Origin: Thermalbibacter longus
GTDB taxonomy: Bacteria > Chloroflexota > Chloroflexia > Thermomicrobiales > Thermomicrobiaceae
Direction: 5' to 3'
NCBI RefSeq assembly: GCF_023806485.1
Contig: NZ_JAMSLR010000007.1
Coordinates: forward strand, 108,993 to 172,992
Length of the DNA stretch: 64,000 bases
Positions 32,995-42,685 of the stretch are shown here, piece by piece (position 1 is the stretch's first letter; the number at the start of each line of letters is the position of its first letter). A model generated the notes under the pieces. It saw only the letters and a program-made list of their open reading frames with translations. It was not told where the DNA came from and searched no databases. The translations under genes were made by a program, and so were the position numbers.

Positions 32995-35610
32995 ATGGCG
33001 AAGCCGCTCCTCGACCGCAGCATGTCCGGACAGCGACCCGCCGCCTCGCCGCGGCGGAGCAGCCGGCTATGGCCGGCGCTGAGCCGGCTCCGGCGCCACG
33101 TGCCCACAGTCCTCGACCTGGGCTTCCTGGCCGGCTTCTGGCTGCTCTACTTCTGGCCGCTCCTGGTCCGGCAGGAGTACCTGATCCCCTACGACATCAT
33201 CGAGCAGCACTATATGTTCCAGGCCTTCGTCCATCGCTCGCTCGTGGCCGGCCAGGCGCCCTGGTGGACACCGCACATCCTCGGTGGTTACCCGCTGACA
33301 GCCGATCCGCTGACGATGCTGTTCTACCCGCCGGCACTGGCGATGCACGCGCTGGCCTGGCGTGAGGTGCTGCTGCCATATCTCTATCTCGAGTGGCTGG
33401 CTGCGCTGCATGTCCTCTGGGCAGCAGCCGGTACCTACCTGCTGGCACGCTCGCTGACTGGTTCGCGCGCTGGGGCAGTCCTAGCCGCGCTCACCTACGC
33501 CTTCGGCGCTTTCTTCGCCATGCACCTCCCCCATCTGAGCGCGCTGGCCGGGCTGAGCTGGCTGCCATGGATCGTGCTCGCCTTCCGGCGGGCACTACGC
33601 GAGCGAAGCCTGTTCTGGATCGGCCTGGCGGCGCTCGCCTTCGGGATGATGGCGCTGGCCGGTCACGCCCTGACGATGCTCCAGATCGGCTACCTGCTGC
33701 TCGGGCTCACGCTGCTGGCTACCTGGCGTCGGCGATCAGAGGCAGGGCCGGCCCTGGAGGTGCCGGAGGGTGCTGACCGGAGCCACGGCGACGTCACCCA
33801 GGCGACCGAGCCCGTGGGCAGCCTGTGCCCGACCGCGGGCGCGGATGGAACCCGGCGGCCGTCCGTGCCCGCCTGGAAAAGCCCGCTTCGGCTCGCCGTG
33901 CTGCGGGCGATGGGGGGTAACCTCTTGGTCGGCCTGGCCGTCGTCGCGCTGGGGGCCGGGCTGGCCATGGTCCAGCTCCTGCCCTCCTGGGAACTCGGTG
34001 CCCACACCGAGCGGGCGAACTTTCCCTACGAGGAGGCGGTCGTCTCGTCGATCCAGCCGCACTGGCTCGTGACGATGGCGCTGCCGAACTTCTTCGCCAC
34101 CGACGGCCCGGCGCCGTACTGGGGCTCGGGCGATCCGGCCGAGACCAACCTGTACGCCGGGCTCCTGCCGCTGTTCCTGGCCGCGCTGGGGGTCGCCCGT
34201 GCCAGGCCGGAGGACCGGCGCGCGACTGCCCTGCTGGCTGTGGGGGCATTGCTGGCACTCGTGCTCGCCTTCGGGGAGCACACCTGGGTCTACCGGGTCG
34301 CCTACGACCTCCTGCCGGGCGTGGATCGGGTGCGGCGGCCTGCCAACTACGTCGCGCTCCTGCATCTGGCGCTGGCGCTGCTCGCCGCCTACGGCGTGAA
34401 GGCGCTCGAGCGCGAGCCAGCGGGCGGCGGGAGCAGCGGGATGCTCCTCCGCTGGCTGCGAGGGGCGCTGCTGCTCGCGCTCGGGCTCCTCGTTCTGGGG
34501 GCGTTCCTGCTGGCCCGCTCGGCCGGTGGCCCGGGCCAGCAGGTCATGCAGGGGATCGTGGATGGCGTTGTCCTAGCCGGTCTGGTGTTGCTGGCGGCCT
34601 ACTCGGCCATGCTGGCGCGCGTCCACTGGCACCTGCCGCTCAGCCTGCTGCTCGTGCTCCTGGTCGGCATCGCGGCGTTCGACCTGGGTACGGCCACTGC
34701 CAGCGCGACCTACAAGCATCACCGGATGCGACCTGACTCGTACATCGGGCTCGACTGGGCAGGAGACCCCTCGGCGCCGACGGTGCGGCTCCTGCTCGAG
34801 GCGCAGCGGAGTGCCCTCCCTGAGCGGTTCCGCATCCTGCCGAAGCAAGCTGGGTCGATCTGGGAGAACGGCCCGCTGCTCTGGAGACTGGACAGCGCCT
34901 GGGGCTACAGCGTGCTCTGGCCCACCTACTACCGCGAGCTGTTCGACGCGGCCACCGCGGACCCGAACTCACCGCTGTTCGACCTGCTGAACGTGCGCTA
35001 CCTGCTGACGCCGGGTCCCATCGAGGAGGTCTCCCCCGGGGCCCACCCAGGCAAGTTCTCGCTGGTGCACCAGGGAGCACCCTGGATCTACGAGAACCGC
35101 TCAGTTGGGCCGCGAGTGTGGGTCGCGTCCCAGGCTATCCCCCTGCCTGAAGCAGAGCAGATCCCCTACTTGCGGGAGCACGCCGGAGCCCTGCGCGACG
35201 TGGTGGTGCTGGACGAAGGGGTACCGATCCCGCCGATTGGGAGGCCTGGTTCGCAGGGAAGCGGGCCGGCCGGGAGCGCCGAGATCCTGCGCTACGAGAA
35301 CACGCGGGTGGTGATCCGGGCCAGTCTGGCAGAGCCGGCCTTCGTCGTGCTCGCCGACACGTTCTACCCGGGCTGGGAAGCGTCAGTCGACGGCGCGCCG
35401 GCTCGACTCTACCGGGCAAACCATGCCTTCCGGGCGGTATGGGTGCCGGCCGGTGAGCATGAAGTCGAACTCCGCTTCGCCCCGACGACGCTACGCCTGG
35501 GCTCGCTGGTGTCGGCGCTGGCATTGCTGGTGGTAACTGGACTGGTGGTGCTGGGACTCGGCCGGCGACGAGGCCGGTCATCCGCACCTGACTCCGGAGT
35601 CGACGGCTGA
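32995..35610 (+). CDS. YfhO family large membrane protein
   Basis: An 871-residue polytopic protein of the YfhO family (GT-C-like membrane fold). It has about twelve to fourteen helices, an N-terminal domain with LVRQEYLIPYDIIEQHYMFQ and ILGGYPLTADPLTMLFYPP, a long extracytoplasmic part (about 570-830) with YPGWEASVDGAPARLYRANHAF, and a final helix. The FYPGW-x-x-x-V-D-G block is a hallmark of the family. YfhO helps glycosylate lipoteichoic acid in Bacillus; a lipid-linked glycosyl transfer role here is inferred. A hydrophilic insert of about 55 residues (near 245-300) interrupts the membrane bundle. Confidence 0.85.
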   Translation: MAKPLLDRSMSGQRPAASPRRSSRLWPALSRLRRHVPTVLDLGFLAGFWLLYFWPLLVRQEYLIPYDIIEQHYMFQAFVHRSLVAGQAPWWTPHILGGYPLTADPLTMLFYPPALAMHALAWREVLLPYLYLEWLAALHVLWAAAGTYLLARSLTGSRAGAVLAALTYAFGAFFAMHLPHLSALAGLSWLPWIVLAFRRALRERSLFWIGLAALAFGMMALAGHALTMLQIGYLLLGLTLLATWRRRSEAGPALEVPEGADRSHGDVTQATEPVGSLCPTAGADGTRRPSVPAWKSPLRLAVLRAMGGNLLVGLAVVALGAGLAMVQLLPSWELGAHTERANFPYEEAVVSSIQPHWLVTMALPNFFATDGPAPYWGSGDPAETNLYAGLLPLFLAALGVARARPEDRRATALLAVGALLALVLAFGEHTWVYRVAYDLLPGVDRVRRPANYVALLHLALALLAAYGVKALEREPAGGGSSGMLLRWLRGALLLALGLLVLGAFLLARSAGGPGQQVMQGIVDGVVLAGLVLLAAYSAMLARVHWHLPLSLLLVLLVGIAAFDLGTATASATYKHHRMRPDSYIGLDWAGDPSAPTVRLLLEAQRSALPERFRILPKQAGSIWENGPLLWRLDSAWGYSVLWPTYYRELFDAATADPNSPLFDLLNVRYLLTPGPIEEVSPGAHPGKFSLVHQGAPWIYENRSVGPRVWVASQAIPLPEAEQIPYLREHAGALRDVVVLDEGVPIPPIGRPGSQGSGPAGSAEILRYENTRVVIRASLAEPAFVVLADTFYPGWEASVDGAPARLYRANHAFRAVWVPAGEHEVELRFAPTTLRLGSLVSALALLVVTGLVVLGLGRRRGRSSAPDSGVDG

Positions 35611-35962
35611 GGTGCCGGACACCCACCCCAGGGACCAGCGCAGCTCGATCCCCATACCCGCATCACCTCGACTAGCCACGGGGTGATCGTGGCATTGCTC
35701 GCGGGTAGCGCCGGACACCCGCACGTCAATTCGGTTGGACGCCGGCAGCATCCCCTCCGATCCGCTAGAGGATCGCGCCTCGTCTGCGGCGAGAGGTCAC
35801 GTTGGGAGTCTCGCAGATTCGCTATCGATAACGGGTATTGACAGGCGCAACAGCCTCGTGCCAGAATGACTTATACATATGGCAGTGTGCCGTTGCTGGC
35901 GATCGTACCGGCAGCGGAACGAGGGAAGCTTTCGTCTGATCGATGGTGAGGAGGAGGTCGAG
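35611..35962. other. Intergenic region of 352 bases upstream of the amino-acid importer
   Basis: It contains two copies of GCCGGACACCC (about 35613 and 35711) of unknown meaning, and a promoter for the importer at 35838-35867. The remaining sequence shows no coding pattern or riboswitch that I recognise. Confidence 0.6.
35838..35867 (+). promoter_or_regulatory. Promoter of the branched-chain amino acid importer
   Basis: TTGACA at 35838-35843 and CAGAAT at 35862-35867, spacer 18. The binding-protein start is 96 bases downstream. Confidence 0.5.
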
Positions 35963-37240
35963 ATGAGAGCTCGTCGCGCCCTTTCGATTAGCCTCGTGCT
36001 TGCCTTTATCCTGGCGCTAGGCGCTGCCTGCCAGCAAGCCGAGGGGCCCGGGCAGGCCGGGCCGAGTCCGACTCCCGCAGCTCCGGCGTTCCAGCCACCG
36101 CAGGACGAGATCGGCGTGGTGGAAATCAAGCCAGGGGAGCCGATCGTCCTAGCCGGAGCGCTGGTAATCGCAGGACCCGACGCCGCGTTGGGAACGGACT
36201 CGATGCGCGGTATCGAGATCGCGATCGACGACCTCGGCGGTGAGTTGCTCGGTCACAAGATCGAGCTGATCAAGGAGGACACCGGTTGCAATCCGGAGGG
36301 TGGCCAGGCGGCGGCGACCAAGCTGGCGGCGAACCCGAAGCTCGTCGCGATCGTCGGCACCTCCTGCTCGTCCGAAGCGCGGGTGATGGCACCGGTGATC
36401 AACGACGCCGGGATGGTGATGGTCTCGCCCTCCAACACGGCGCCGGACCTGACCGATCCCACCAAGCATGTCGAGGCATATCTCCGCACGGCGCACAACG
36501 ATAAGGTGCAGGGCAAGGTCGCGGCGGAGTTCGCGTTCAACTTCCTGAAGGTCAAGAAGGCTGCGACCATCCACGACGGAAGCCTCTACGCCGAGCAGCT
36601 CGCCAATGTCTTCGCCGAGGAGTTCAAGAAGCTCGGTGGCGAGGTGGTAGCCCAGGAGGCGGTCGGGCCGGACGACACGGATATGCGCCCGGTACTGACC
36701 CGGATCGCGACCCAGCAACCCGAGATCATCTACTACCCGATCTTCACGAAGGCCGGTGGCTTCGTGACCCGGCAATCCAAGGAGATTCGCGGCCTGGAGA
36801 ACGTGAAGCTGATGGGCGCCGACGGCCTGTTCTCGCCGGACTTCGTCGAGGCTGCCGGTGACGCAGCGGTCGGGATGTACCTGAGCAGCCCGGACGTGAC
36901 CGCCTTCGGCTCGGGCTATCAGGACTTCGTCGCCAAGTACGAGAAGAAGTACGGCGAGAAGCCGATCTCGATCTTCCACGCGCACGCTTACGATGCCACC
37001 ATGATGATCGCCGAGGCGATCGAGAAGGTGGCGGTCGAAGGACCGGACGGCACGCTCTATATCCCGCGCAAGGCGCTGCGCCAGGCGCTCTACGAGACGG
37101 CGAACTTCCAGGGCCTTACCGGCAACCTGACCTGCGACGAGAACGGGGACTGCGCCGACCCGAAGATCGCCGTCTACGAGATCGTCAGCGCAGACACGTC
37201 TGGCTGGCCAGACCAGGTGGTGAAGAAGGTCTACCCATAG
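35963..37240 (+). CDS. livK: Branched-chain amino acid ABC transporter binding lipoprotein
   Basis: A 425-residue binding protein of the LivJ/LivK (peripla_BP_6) family with signal peptide and a possible lipobox Cys at 23 (LGAAC). After a Pro/Thr-rich linker (30-50) comes the two-lobe domain: IVLAGALVIAGPDAALG, DDLGGELLGHKIELI, AIVGTSCSSEARVMAPVINDAG and HAYDATMMIAEAIEK. Ligands of this family include Leu/Ile/Val, amides, urea and aromatic acids, so the exact substrate is uncertain. ATG 35963 is chosen for GAGGAGGAGG nine bases upstream. It leads the five-gene importer operon. Confidence 0.9.
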   Translation: MRARRALSISLVLAFILALGAACQQAEGPGQAGPSPTPAAPAFQPPQDEIGVVEIKPGEPIVLAGALVIAGPDAALGTDSMRGIEIAIDDLGGELLGHKIELIKEDTGCNPEGGQAAATKLAANPKLVAIVGTSCSSEARVMAPVINDAGMVMVSPSNTAPDLTDPTKHVEAYLRTAHNDKVQGKVAAEFAFNFLKVKKAATIHDGSLYAEQLANVFAEEFKKLGGEVVAQEAVGPDDTDMRPVLTRIATQQPEIIYYPIFTKAGGFVTRQSKEIRGLENVKLMGADGLFSPDFVEAAGDAAVGMYLSSPDVTAFGSGYQDFVAKYEKKYGEKPISIFHAHAYDATMMIAEAIEKVAVEGPDGTLYIPRKALRQALYETANFQGLTGNLTCDENGDCADPKIAVYEIVSADTSGWPDQVVKKVYP

Positions 37241-37252
37241 CGCGCGGTGTTC

Positions 37253-37286
37253 GGCCGCAGGGCTGAGCACTCTCGGCCCTGCGGCC
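37253..37286 (+). terminator. Strong hairpin between binding protein and permeases
   Basis: GGCCGCAGGGC (37253-37263) and GCCCTGCGGCC (37276-37286), 11 perfect pairs with a 12-base loop, 13 bases after the stop. It is followed by TCTCGTGTTTC. It may end part of the transcripts or protect the binding-protein mRNA 3' end, so that more binding protein than permease is made. Confidence 0.65.
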
Positions 37287-37317
37287 TCTCGTGTTTCTGC
37301 ACGAGCGGGAGAGACGC

Positions 37318-38388
37318 GTGGCGAGTGCAGCTCGACGCCTGGCAGTGCTGACCGGTGGCCGGCGGATCGACCTGACGATGGTGATCGCCTGGACTATCGG
37401 CGCCCTTGTGCTCGTGCTCGTCCTGGTCGGCTCGTACCAGACGCTCGTGGCCGGCCGGTACACCGCCGGGCAATGGTTCGACTTCATCGTCTTCGGCCTG
37501 GCCCAGGGCGGGATCTATGCCTTGATCGCCCTGGGGTACACCATGGTCTACGGCGTGCTGCGGATGATCAACTTCGCGCACGGCGAGGTCTTCATGAGCG
37601 GGGCCTTCAGTGCGTTCTTCCTGGCCGATGCCCTGGCACGGCGTGGGTTTCTAGAGTCCAGACCGATCATCTCTCTGCTCGCCCTGCTGGCGTTCGCCGC
37701 GCTCGTCTCGATGACGATCGCGGTCATCCTGGAGCGGATCGCCTATCGTCCACTGCGTGGCGCGCCTCGCCTCGTACCGTTGATCACCGCAGTCGGGGCA
37801 TCGTTCTTTTTGCAGTACACCTTCCGCGGGCTGTTCGGTAGCGGCGTTCGGGTGTATCCCACCGTTCCCCTCCTCGAGGGGACGATCCTCGGCATCCAGA
37901 TCAAGCTGATCGTCGTTTTCCTGGGTGCGCTGGCGACGCTCGGCATCCTCTGGGCCTTCCTCACGTTCACTCGAACCGGCCTGGCTATCCGCGCCGTAGC
38001 GGAGGACATGGAAGCGGCAGCGTTGATGGGCGTCGATGTCAACCGGGCCATCTCGAGCACCTTCGCGGTCGGCGGAGCGATGGCGGGCGTTGCCGGCGTG
38101 CTCTACGCGCTCGTGTTCGCCCAGGTGCAGTTCTTCATGGGGTTCCTGCCGGGTATCAAGGCCTTCACTTCGGCCGTCCTCGGCGGCATCGGGAACCTGC
38201 CGGGAGCCGCGCTCGGAGGGCTCGTGCTCGGGTTGGTCGAGTCGGTCGGCCCGAGCCTGTTCCTCGACGGGCTAGGCATTCCGGCCGCCCACCAGCTCAA
38301 GGACGCGATCGCCTTTACCATCCTCGTACTCATTCTGATCTTCCGGCCCACAGGGATCCTCGGGGAGCGACTGGGCAGCCGGGTGTAG
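37318..38388 (+). CDS. livH: Branched-chain amino acid ABC permease, LivH
   Basis: A 356-residue permease with about eight to nine helices and LivH motifs GLAQGGIYALIALGYTMVYGVLRMINFAHGE (in part) and the EAA-like loop AAALMGVDVNRAI. GTG 37318 is preferred because GGGAGAG precedes it; an upstream GTG at 37291 lacks one. It forms a heterodimer with LivM. Its stop is five bases before the livM ATG. Confidence 0.92.
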   Translation: MASAARRLAVLTGGRRIDLTMVIAWTIGALVLVLVLVGSYQTLVAGRYTAGQWFDFIVFGLAQGGIYALIALGYTMVYGVLRMINFAHGEVFMSGAFSAFFLADALARRGFLESRPIISLLALLAFAALVSMTIAVILERIAYRPLRGAPRLVPLITAVGASFFLQYTFRGLFGSGVRVYPTVPLLEGTILGIQIKLIVVFLGALATLGILWAFLTFTRTGLAIRAVAEDMEAAALMGVDVNRAISSTFAVGGAMAGVAGVLYALVFAQVQFFMGFLPGIKAFTSAVLGGIGNLPGAALGGLVLGLVESVGPSLFLDGLGIPAAHQLKDAIAFTILVLILIFRPTGILGERLGSRV

Positions 38389-38393
38389 TGGGC

Positions 38394-40073
38394 ATGGAGC
38401 AGGCTGTGCGTCGCGCGCTCGTCTTTGGCCTCATCGGTGGATTCGCCGCCTGGCATCTCAGCCTGGTCGGCCTGATCGAGGCGTTCGCGGGCCGCCGGTT
38501 GATCGGGCAGGGGGTGACGTTCAGCTACGTCCTGCTGCTCGCCCTGATGCTCACCGTCGGCTACCTGGTGGGACGCCGGATAAGCAACTGGACTGGCCTG
38601 CTCGGGGCGGCGCTGGCCGGGTTGCTCGTTGGACTGGCACTTTGGGTGCTCGCCCTCCTCGTCGCTACGGTCGACCTGCGAACGGTCTTCGTGGCCGCTT
38701 CGCCTGCGCTGCCGGATATCCTCACGTTCAACCGGGGCACCGGCGCCGTGGGTCTGGCCGTCCTCCTGCTCGTCGGCGCGGCGGTCGGCTTTCTCGGCGG
38801 GGGGTTGACCTGGCTCCCAGCGACTGGTCGCCGTGCCGTGCTCACCGCGCTGGCCATCGCCGTCCTCGTCGGCCTGCTGCGCGATGTGCTCAGTCCGATC
38901 TTCCCCGCTCCGGTCATGGGCTTCCTCTTTACCCCGACCGGCGGGCTCTCACTGCCGGGCACGGCCACGGTGCTGGCGCTCGCCTTGGCCGTCCCGATTG
39001 CTCGCCAGGTTCTGGCGAACCGGGCGAGCAGCCACCGGGGATCGCTCTCGGTGCGGGCACTCCAGCGACGCCGGGTAGCGGCCCGGGTCATCGGCGTCGT
39101 CTTCCTGGCGTCGTTCCCGCTCTGGGCCGGGCTCTTCCTCAGCAACGTCAGCGATTTCGTCGGCCTGTACATCCTGATGGGTCTGGGGCTCAACCTCGTC
39201 CTGGGCTTCGCCGGCTTGCTCGATCTGGGCTACGTCGCCTTCTTCGCGATCGGCGCGTACTCGATGGCGGTGCTCACTTCGCCGGAACTGGGACACTTCA
39301 CCCTCGGTTTCTGGGAGGCCCTGCCGATCGCGGTCGCGATGACCGTCGTCTCGGGGATCTTAATCGGACTGCCCGTGCTGCGGATGCGCGGCGACTATCT
39401 GGCGATCACCACTCTGGGCTTCGGCGAGATCGTCCGCCTGCTGGTGCTGTCCGACTGGCTCAAGCCCCACCTCGGAGGGGCGCAAGGTGTGACGCGCATT
39501 GCCCGCCCGGAGCTCGGCCCGTTCGTCATCGATCGCCCCCAGGAGTACTACTATCTCATCCTGATCGGATGCGGCCTGGCCTGGTTCCTCTCGGTGCGCC
39601 TGCGCGATTCCCGCATCGGCCGGGCGTGGATGGCCATCCGCGAGGACGAGGATGTGGCCCAGGCGATGGGAATCAACCGGGTGACTGCCAAGCTCCTGGC
39701 GTTCGCCACCGGCGCAGCGATGGGTGGGCTCAGCGGTGCCCTCTTTGCGTCGCTGGTGAATTCAGTCATTCCGCAGAGCTTCTCCCTGCTGGTGTCGATC
39801 AACGTGGTCGCGCTCCTCGTCCTGGGCGGGATCGGAAGCCTGCCCGGCGTGGTGGTCGGTGCCCTCGCCCTCGTCGGCCTGCCGGAACTCCTGCGCGAGT
39901 TCCAGGAGTACCGGCTCCTGGTCTACGGCGTGGTGCTGGTGGCCATGATGATCTTCCGGCCCGCCGGTCTGTGGCCGGAGGAGACGCGAGTACGCGAGCT
40001 GGAGGAGGCCGCCGAGGAGGGCAAGACGAGAGCGCCCGCCGAAGTCGCTGCGGTTACCCAGGACGGAGCGTGA
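38394..40073 (+). CDS. livM: Branched-chain amino acid ABC permease, LivM, with long N-terminal membrane extension
   Basis: A 559-residue permease. The LivM core occupies about residues 235-545 (YILMGLGLNLVLGFAGLLDLGYVAFFAIGAY onward, in part, with RDSRIGRAWMAIREDEDVAQAMGI as the ATPase contact). Before it lie about 230 residues with roughly six extra helices, ending in the basic linker SVRALQRRRVAAR. Typical LivM proteins are about 320-430 residues, so this is long. The tail after WPEE is charged and cytosolic. ATG 38394 is used; the GTG at 38388 overlaps livH. Confidence 0.92.
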   Translation: MEQAVRRALVFGLIGGFAAWHLSLVGLIEAFAGRRLIGQGVTFSYVLLLALMLTVGYLVGRRISNWTGLLGAALAGLLVGLALWVLALLVATVDLRTVFVAASPALPDILTFNRGTGAVGLAVLLLVGAAVGFLGGGLTWLPATGRRAVLTALAIAVLVGLLRDVLSPIFPAPVMGFLFTPTGGLSLPGTATVLALALAVPIARQVLANRASSHRGSLSVRALQRRRVAARVIGVVFLASFPLWAGLFLSNVSDFVGLYILMGLGLNLVLGFAGLLDLGYVAFFAIGAYSMAVLTSPELGHFTLGFWEALPIAVAMTVVSGILIGLPVLRMRGDYLAITTLGFGEIVRLLVLSDWLKPHLGGAQGVTRIARPELGPFVIDRPQEYYYLILIGCGLAWFLSVRLRDSRIGRAWMAIREDEDVAQAMGINRVTAKLLAFATGAAMGGLSGALFASLVNSVIPQSFSLLVSINVVALLVLGGIGSLPGVVVGALALVGLPELLREFQEYRLLVYGVVLVAMMIFRPAGLWPEETRVRELEEAAEEGKTRAPAEVAAVTQDGA

Positions 40074-40076
40074 GCC

Positions 40077-40904
40077 ATGCTGCTGGAAGCACGCAGGGTC
40101 ACCAAGCGTTTCGGCGGCGTCGTCGCGCTCCACAACCTGGATCTCGGAGTCCGCGAGCAGACGATCCACAGCATCATCGGGCCGAACGGAGCTGGCAAGA
40201 CCACCTTTTTCAACTGCGCTACCGGCTTCCTCGTGCCAGACGAGGGCGAGATCCTCCTCGACGGTCAACCGATTACCGGCTTGCGACCTGACCAGATCGC
40301 GCATCGAGGAATTGCCAGGACGTACCAAAACATACGGCTATTCCGCTACCTCACGGTGCTGGACAACGTGTTGATCGGCTTGCACCCCCATGTCCGCTAC
40401 GGGTTTCTCGACGCGGTCGTGCACACCAGGCGTTACCACCGGAGCGAGCGGGAGGCCGAAGCCGAGGCTGGCGAGCTCCTGCGCTACGTCGGCCTCGGGG
40501 GCAAGGAGTTCGTGGTCGCGAACAACCTCTCCTACGGCGACCAGCGCCGTCTGGAGATCGCCCGCGCGCTGGCCTTGCGCCCGCGCCTCCTGCTGCTCGA
40601 CGAGCCGACCGCTGGCATGAACCCCTACGAGACCGATCAGATGATCACGCTCATCCGACGGCTGCGCGACGAGCGCGGCATGACGATCCTGCTGATCGAG
40701 CACGACATGAAGGTCGTGATGAATATCTCCGATCTCGTCACGGTGCTGGACTTCGGTGAGAAGATCGCCGAGGGGAAACCGGCCGAGGTGCAGGCCGACC
40801 CGCGGGTGATCGAGGCGTACCTCGGACGAGGGGCAGCGTCAGGTCTGGGCGGGATCGCGGCCAAGGTGCTAAGCGACGAGAGCGCGTCCGATGCCAGTTC
40901 TTGA
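40077..40904 (+). CDS. livG: Branched-chain amino acid ABC ATPase, LivG
   Basis: A 275-residue nucleotide-binding subunit with Walker A GPNGAGKT, TYQNIRLF Q-loop, signature LSYGDQRRLEIARAL, Walker B LLLLDEPTAGMN and switch His in LIEHDM. The LSYGDQR signature, the R-T-Y-Q-N-I-R-L-F run and the Y-R-S-like helical insert (about 105-135) are specific to LivG. It starts three bases after livM and overlaps the livF start by 14 bases. Confidence 0.95.
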   Translation: MLLEARRVTKRFGGVVALHNLDLGVREQTIHSIIGPNGAGKTTFFNCATGFLVPDEGEILLDGQPITGLRPDQIAHRGIARTYQNIRLFRYLTVLDNVLIGLHPHVRYGFLDAVVHTRRYHRSEREAEAEAGELLRYVGLGGKEFVVANNLSYGDQRRLEIARALALRPRLLLLDEPTAGMNPYETDQMITLIRRLRDERGMTILLIEHDMKVVMNISDLVTVLDFGEKIAEGKPAEVQADPRVIEAYLGRGAASGLGGIAAKVLSDESASDASS

Positions 40905-41607
40905 GCTCGAGTCCGTCCATGTGTATTACGGACCGATCCACGCGCTCAGGGGCGTGTCCTTGACTGTCGAGCGCGGGGAAATCGTTACGCTCCTCGGCGC
41001 GAACGGCGCCGGCAAGACCACCACGCTCCGCTCCATCTCCGGGCTGATCCGCCCGGCCAGGGGCCGGATCGCCCTCGAGGGGCGGAACATTGTAGGGCTT
41101 CCGCCGCACGAGATCGTCAAACTGGGCGTCGGGCACGTCCCTGAAGGACGGCGGATCTTCCCCCGGCTCAGCGTGGAGGAGAACCTGGCGCTGGGCGCCT
41201 TTACCATCACCGATCGACAGGAGATCCGGCGGCGGCTGGAAGAGGTACTCCAGCTCTTTCCCCGCCTGGCCGAGCGCCGGCGGCAGCAGGGCGGCACGCT
41301 CTCGGGGGGCGAGCAGCAGATGCTGGCCATTGGCCGGGCGCTGATGATGCAGCCGCGGATTATGCTGCTGGACGAACCGTCCATGGGGCTGGCACCGGTG
41401 CTCGTCGAGAGCATCTTCGAGGTGATCCAGCGCCTGAACCAGCGAGGGACCACGATCCTCCTGGTCGAGCAGAACGCCCGGATGGCGCTCGAGGTCGCGC
41501 ACCGGGGGTACGTGCTGGAGACCGGGAGCATCGTGCTCGAAGGCCCGGCCGCCGAGCTGGCCCATGACCCGAAGGTGCAGGCGGCCTACCTCGGTGCCCG
41601 GGAGTGA
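40891..41607 (+). CDS. livF: Branched-chain amino acid ABC ATPase, LivF
   Basis: A 238-residue nucleotide-binding subunit: Walker A GANGAGKTT, VPEGRRIFPRLSVEENL (diagnostic of LivF), signature LSGGEQQMLAIGRAL, Walker B MLLDEPSMGLAP, switch His region LLVEQNARMAL, in which the usual His is replaced by N as is normal for LivF. Last gene of the importer operon; its stop is six bases from the convergent dehydrogenase stop. Confidence 0.95.
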   Translation: MPVLELESVHVYYGPIHALRGVSLTVERGEIVTLLGANGAGKTTTLRSISGLIRPARGRIALEGRNIVGLPPHEIVKLGVGHVPEGRRIFPRLSVEENLALGAFTITDRQEIRRRLEEVLQLFPRLAERRRQQGGTLSGGEQQMLAIGRALMMQPRIMLLDEPSMGLAPVLVESIFEVIQRLNQRGTTILLVEQNARMALEVAHRGYVLETGSIVLEGPAAELAHDPKVQAAYLGARE

Positions 41608-41613
41608 GCGGGC

Positions 41614-42561
41614 CTACGCGCCGTCTCCCTGACCGCCATCGGCGGCCAGATCGAGCAGCGGGGCAGCCCGCTCCAGGTGCGCGTTCCCCAACCGGGCGAT
41701 GATCCGCGCCACCTCGTGCGCTGGCGCCTGCCCCATCCCCTGCGCGCTGGCAGCGACGTAGAACTGGTGCGACAGCGCGGTAAGCGGTACCGGGCTGCCG
41801 AGGTCTGCACCCAGTCGCACGGCGAGCTCCAGATCCTTCTTCATCAAGTCGAGCCTGAAGTTGGCAACCGGCGTCGGCGGTCGCAGGAGCTCCGGCACGA
41901 CCTCGTTCCAGAGCTGCCAGTCGCCGCTGCTCGATCGGACGACCTCGAACACCTTGTGCAGATCGGCACCGGCGTTAGCGGCGAGGGTGAGTGCCTCGCC
42001 GATAAGCACCAGCGCCGATCCAGCGATCAGGTTGTGGACCAGCTTGATGACCTTACCCATCCCCGGCCCGCCGACCAGGTGAATTTCCTGGCCGAGGACC
42101 TGCAGGATCGACAGCACCTGCTCGAACACGGCTGGCTCCGCCCCGACGATCAGCGTCAGGCGGCCCTGCTGCGCCTCCACCGGCCCGCCACAGACCGGCG
42201 CATCGACGACCTGGATCTGGCGCAGGGCGGCATCGGCCGCGATCCGCTGGATCATCATCGGCGTCGCGGTGCTGAAGTCGATGACGATCGCACCGGGCCG
42301 CAGGTGTTCCAGCGCGCCCTCTGGACCGATGTAGACCTCGAACAGCTCGTTATCAGTCGGCAGGCAACTCATCAGCACGTCAGCCCGGTCGGCCACCAGG
42401 AGCGGCGTGGGCATGGCGATCGCGCCCACTGCTTCGAGGGCACGGGTTGCCTCTGGTCGACGGTCGGACACCATGACCTCGTAGCCTGCTTCGAGGAGGC
42501 GCAGAGCCATGGGACGTCCCATGGTGCCGAGACCGATGAATCCTATGCGTGGCTTGCCCAC
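41614..42561 (-). CDS. 3-hydroxyisobutyrate dehydrogenase family oxidoreductase
   Basis: A 315-residue beta-hydroxyacid dehydrogenase with NAD(P)-binding GFIGLGTMGRPMALRLL at residues 6-22, substrate-binding DAPVCGGPVEAQQG, catalytic Lys in GMGKVIKLVHNL, and KKDLELAVRLG. The family oxidises 3-hydroxyisobutyrate (valine pathway), tartronate semialdehyde or related acids. The frame is open to 42777 with an ATG at 42597, but GTG 42561 has AAGGAGT seven bases upstream and starts right at the nucleotide-binding strand. Position next to an amino-acid importer fits a valine-catabolic role, though they are on opposite strands. Confidence 0.9.
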   Translation of the reverse strand: MGKPRIGFIGLGTMGRPMALRLLEAGYEVMVSDRRPEATRALEAVGAIAMPTPLLVADRADVLMSCLPTDNELFEVYIGPEGALEHLRPGAIVIDFSTATPMMIQRIAADAALRQIQVVDAPVCGGPVEAQQGRLTLIVGAEPAVFEQVLSILQVLGQEIHLVGGPGMGKVIKLVHNLIAGSALVLIGEALTLAANAGADLHKVFEVVRSSSGDWQLWNEVVPELLRPPTPVANFRLDLMKKDLELAVRLGADLGSPVPLTALSHQFYVAASAQGMGQAPAHEVARIIARLGNAHLERAAPLLDLAADGGQGDGA

Positions 42562-42685
42562 CGATCGACTCCTTGCCGGTTGCCTGGACCTGGCCATGGT
42601 CACTATGAGATGAGGCGCCCCACCAGGGGCGTCTCGGCCTGGACACTCCGCAACGTCAATCATGCACTGTACGGGGGTAGTGAGG

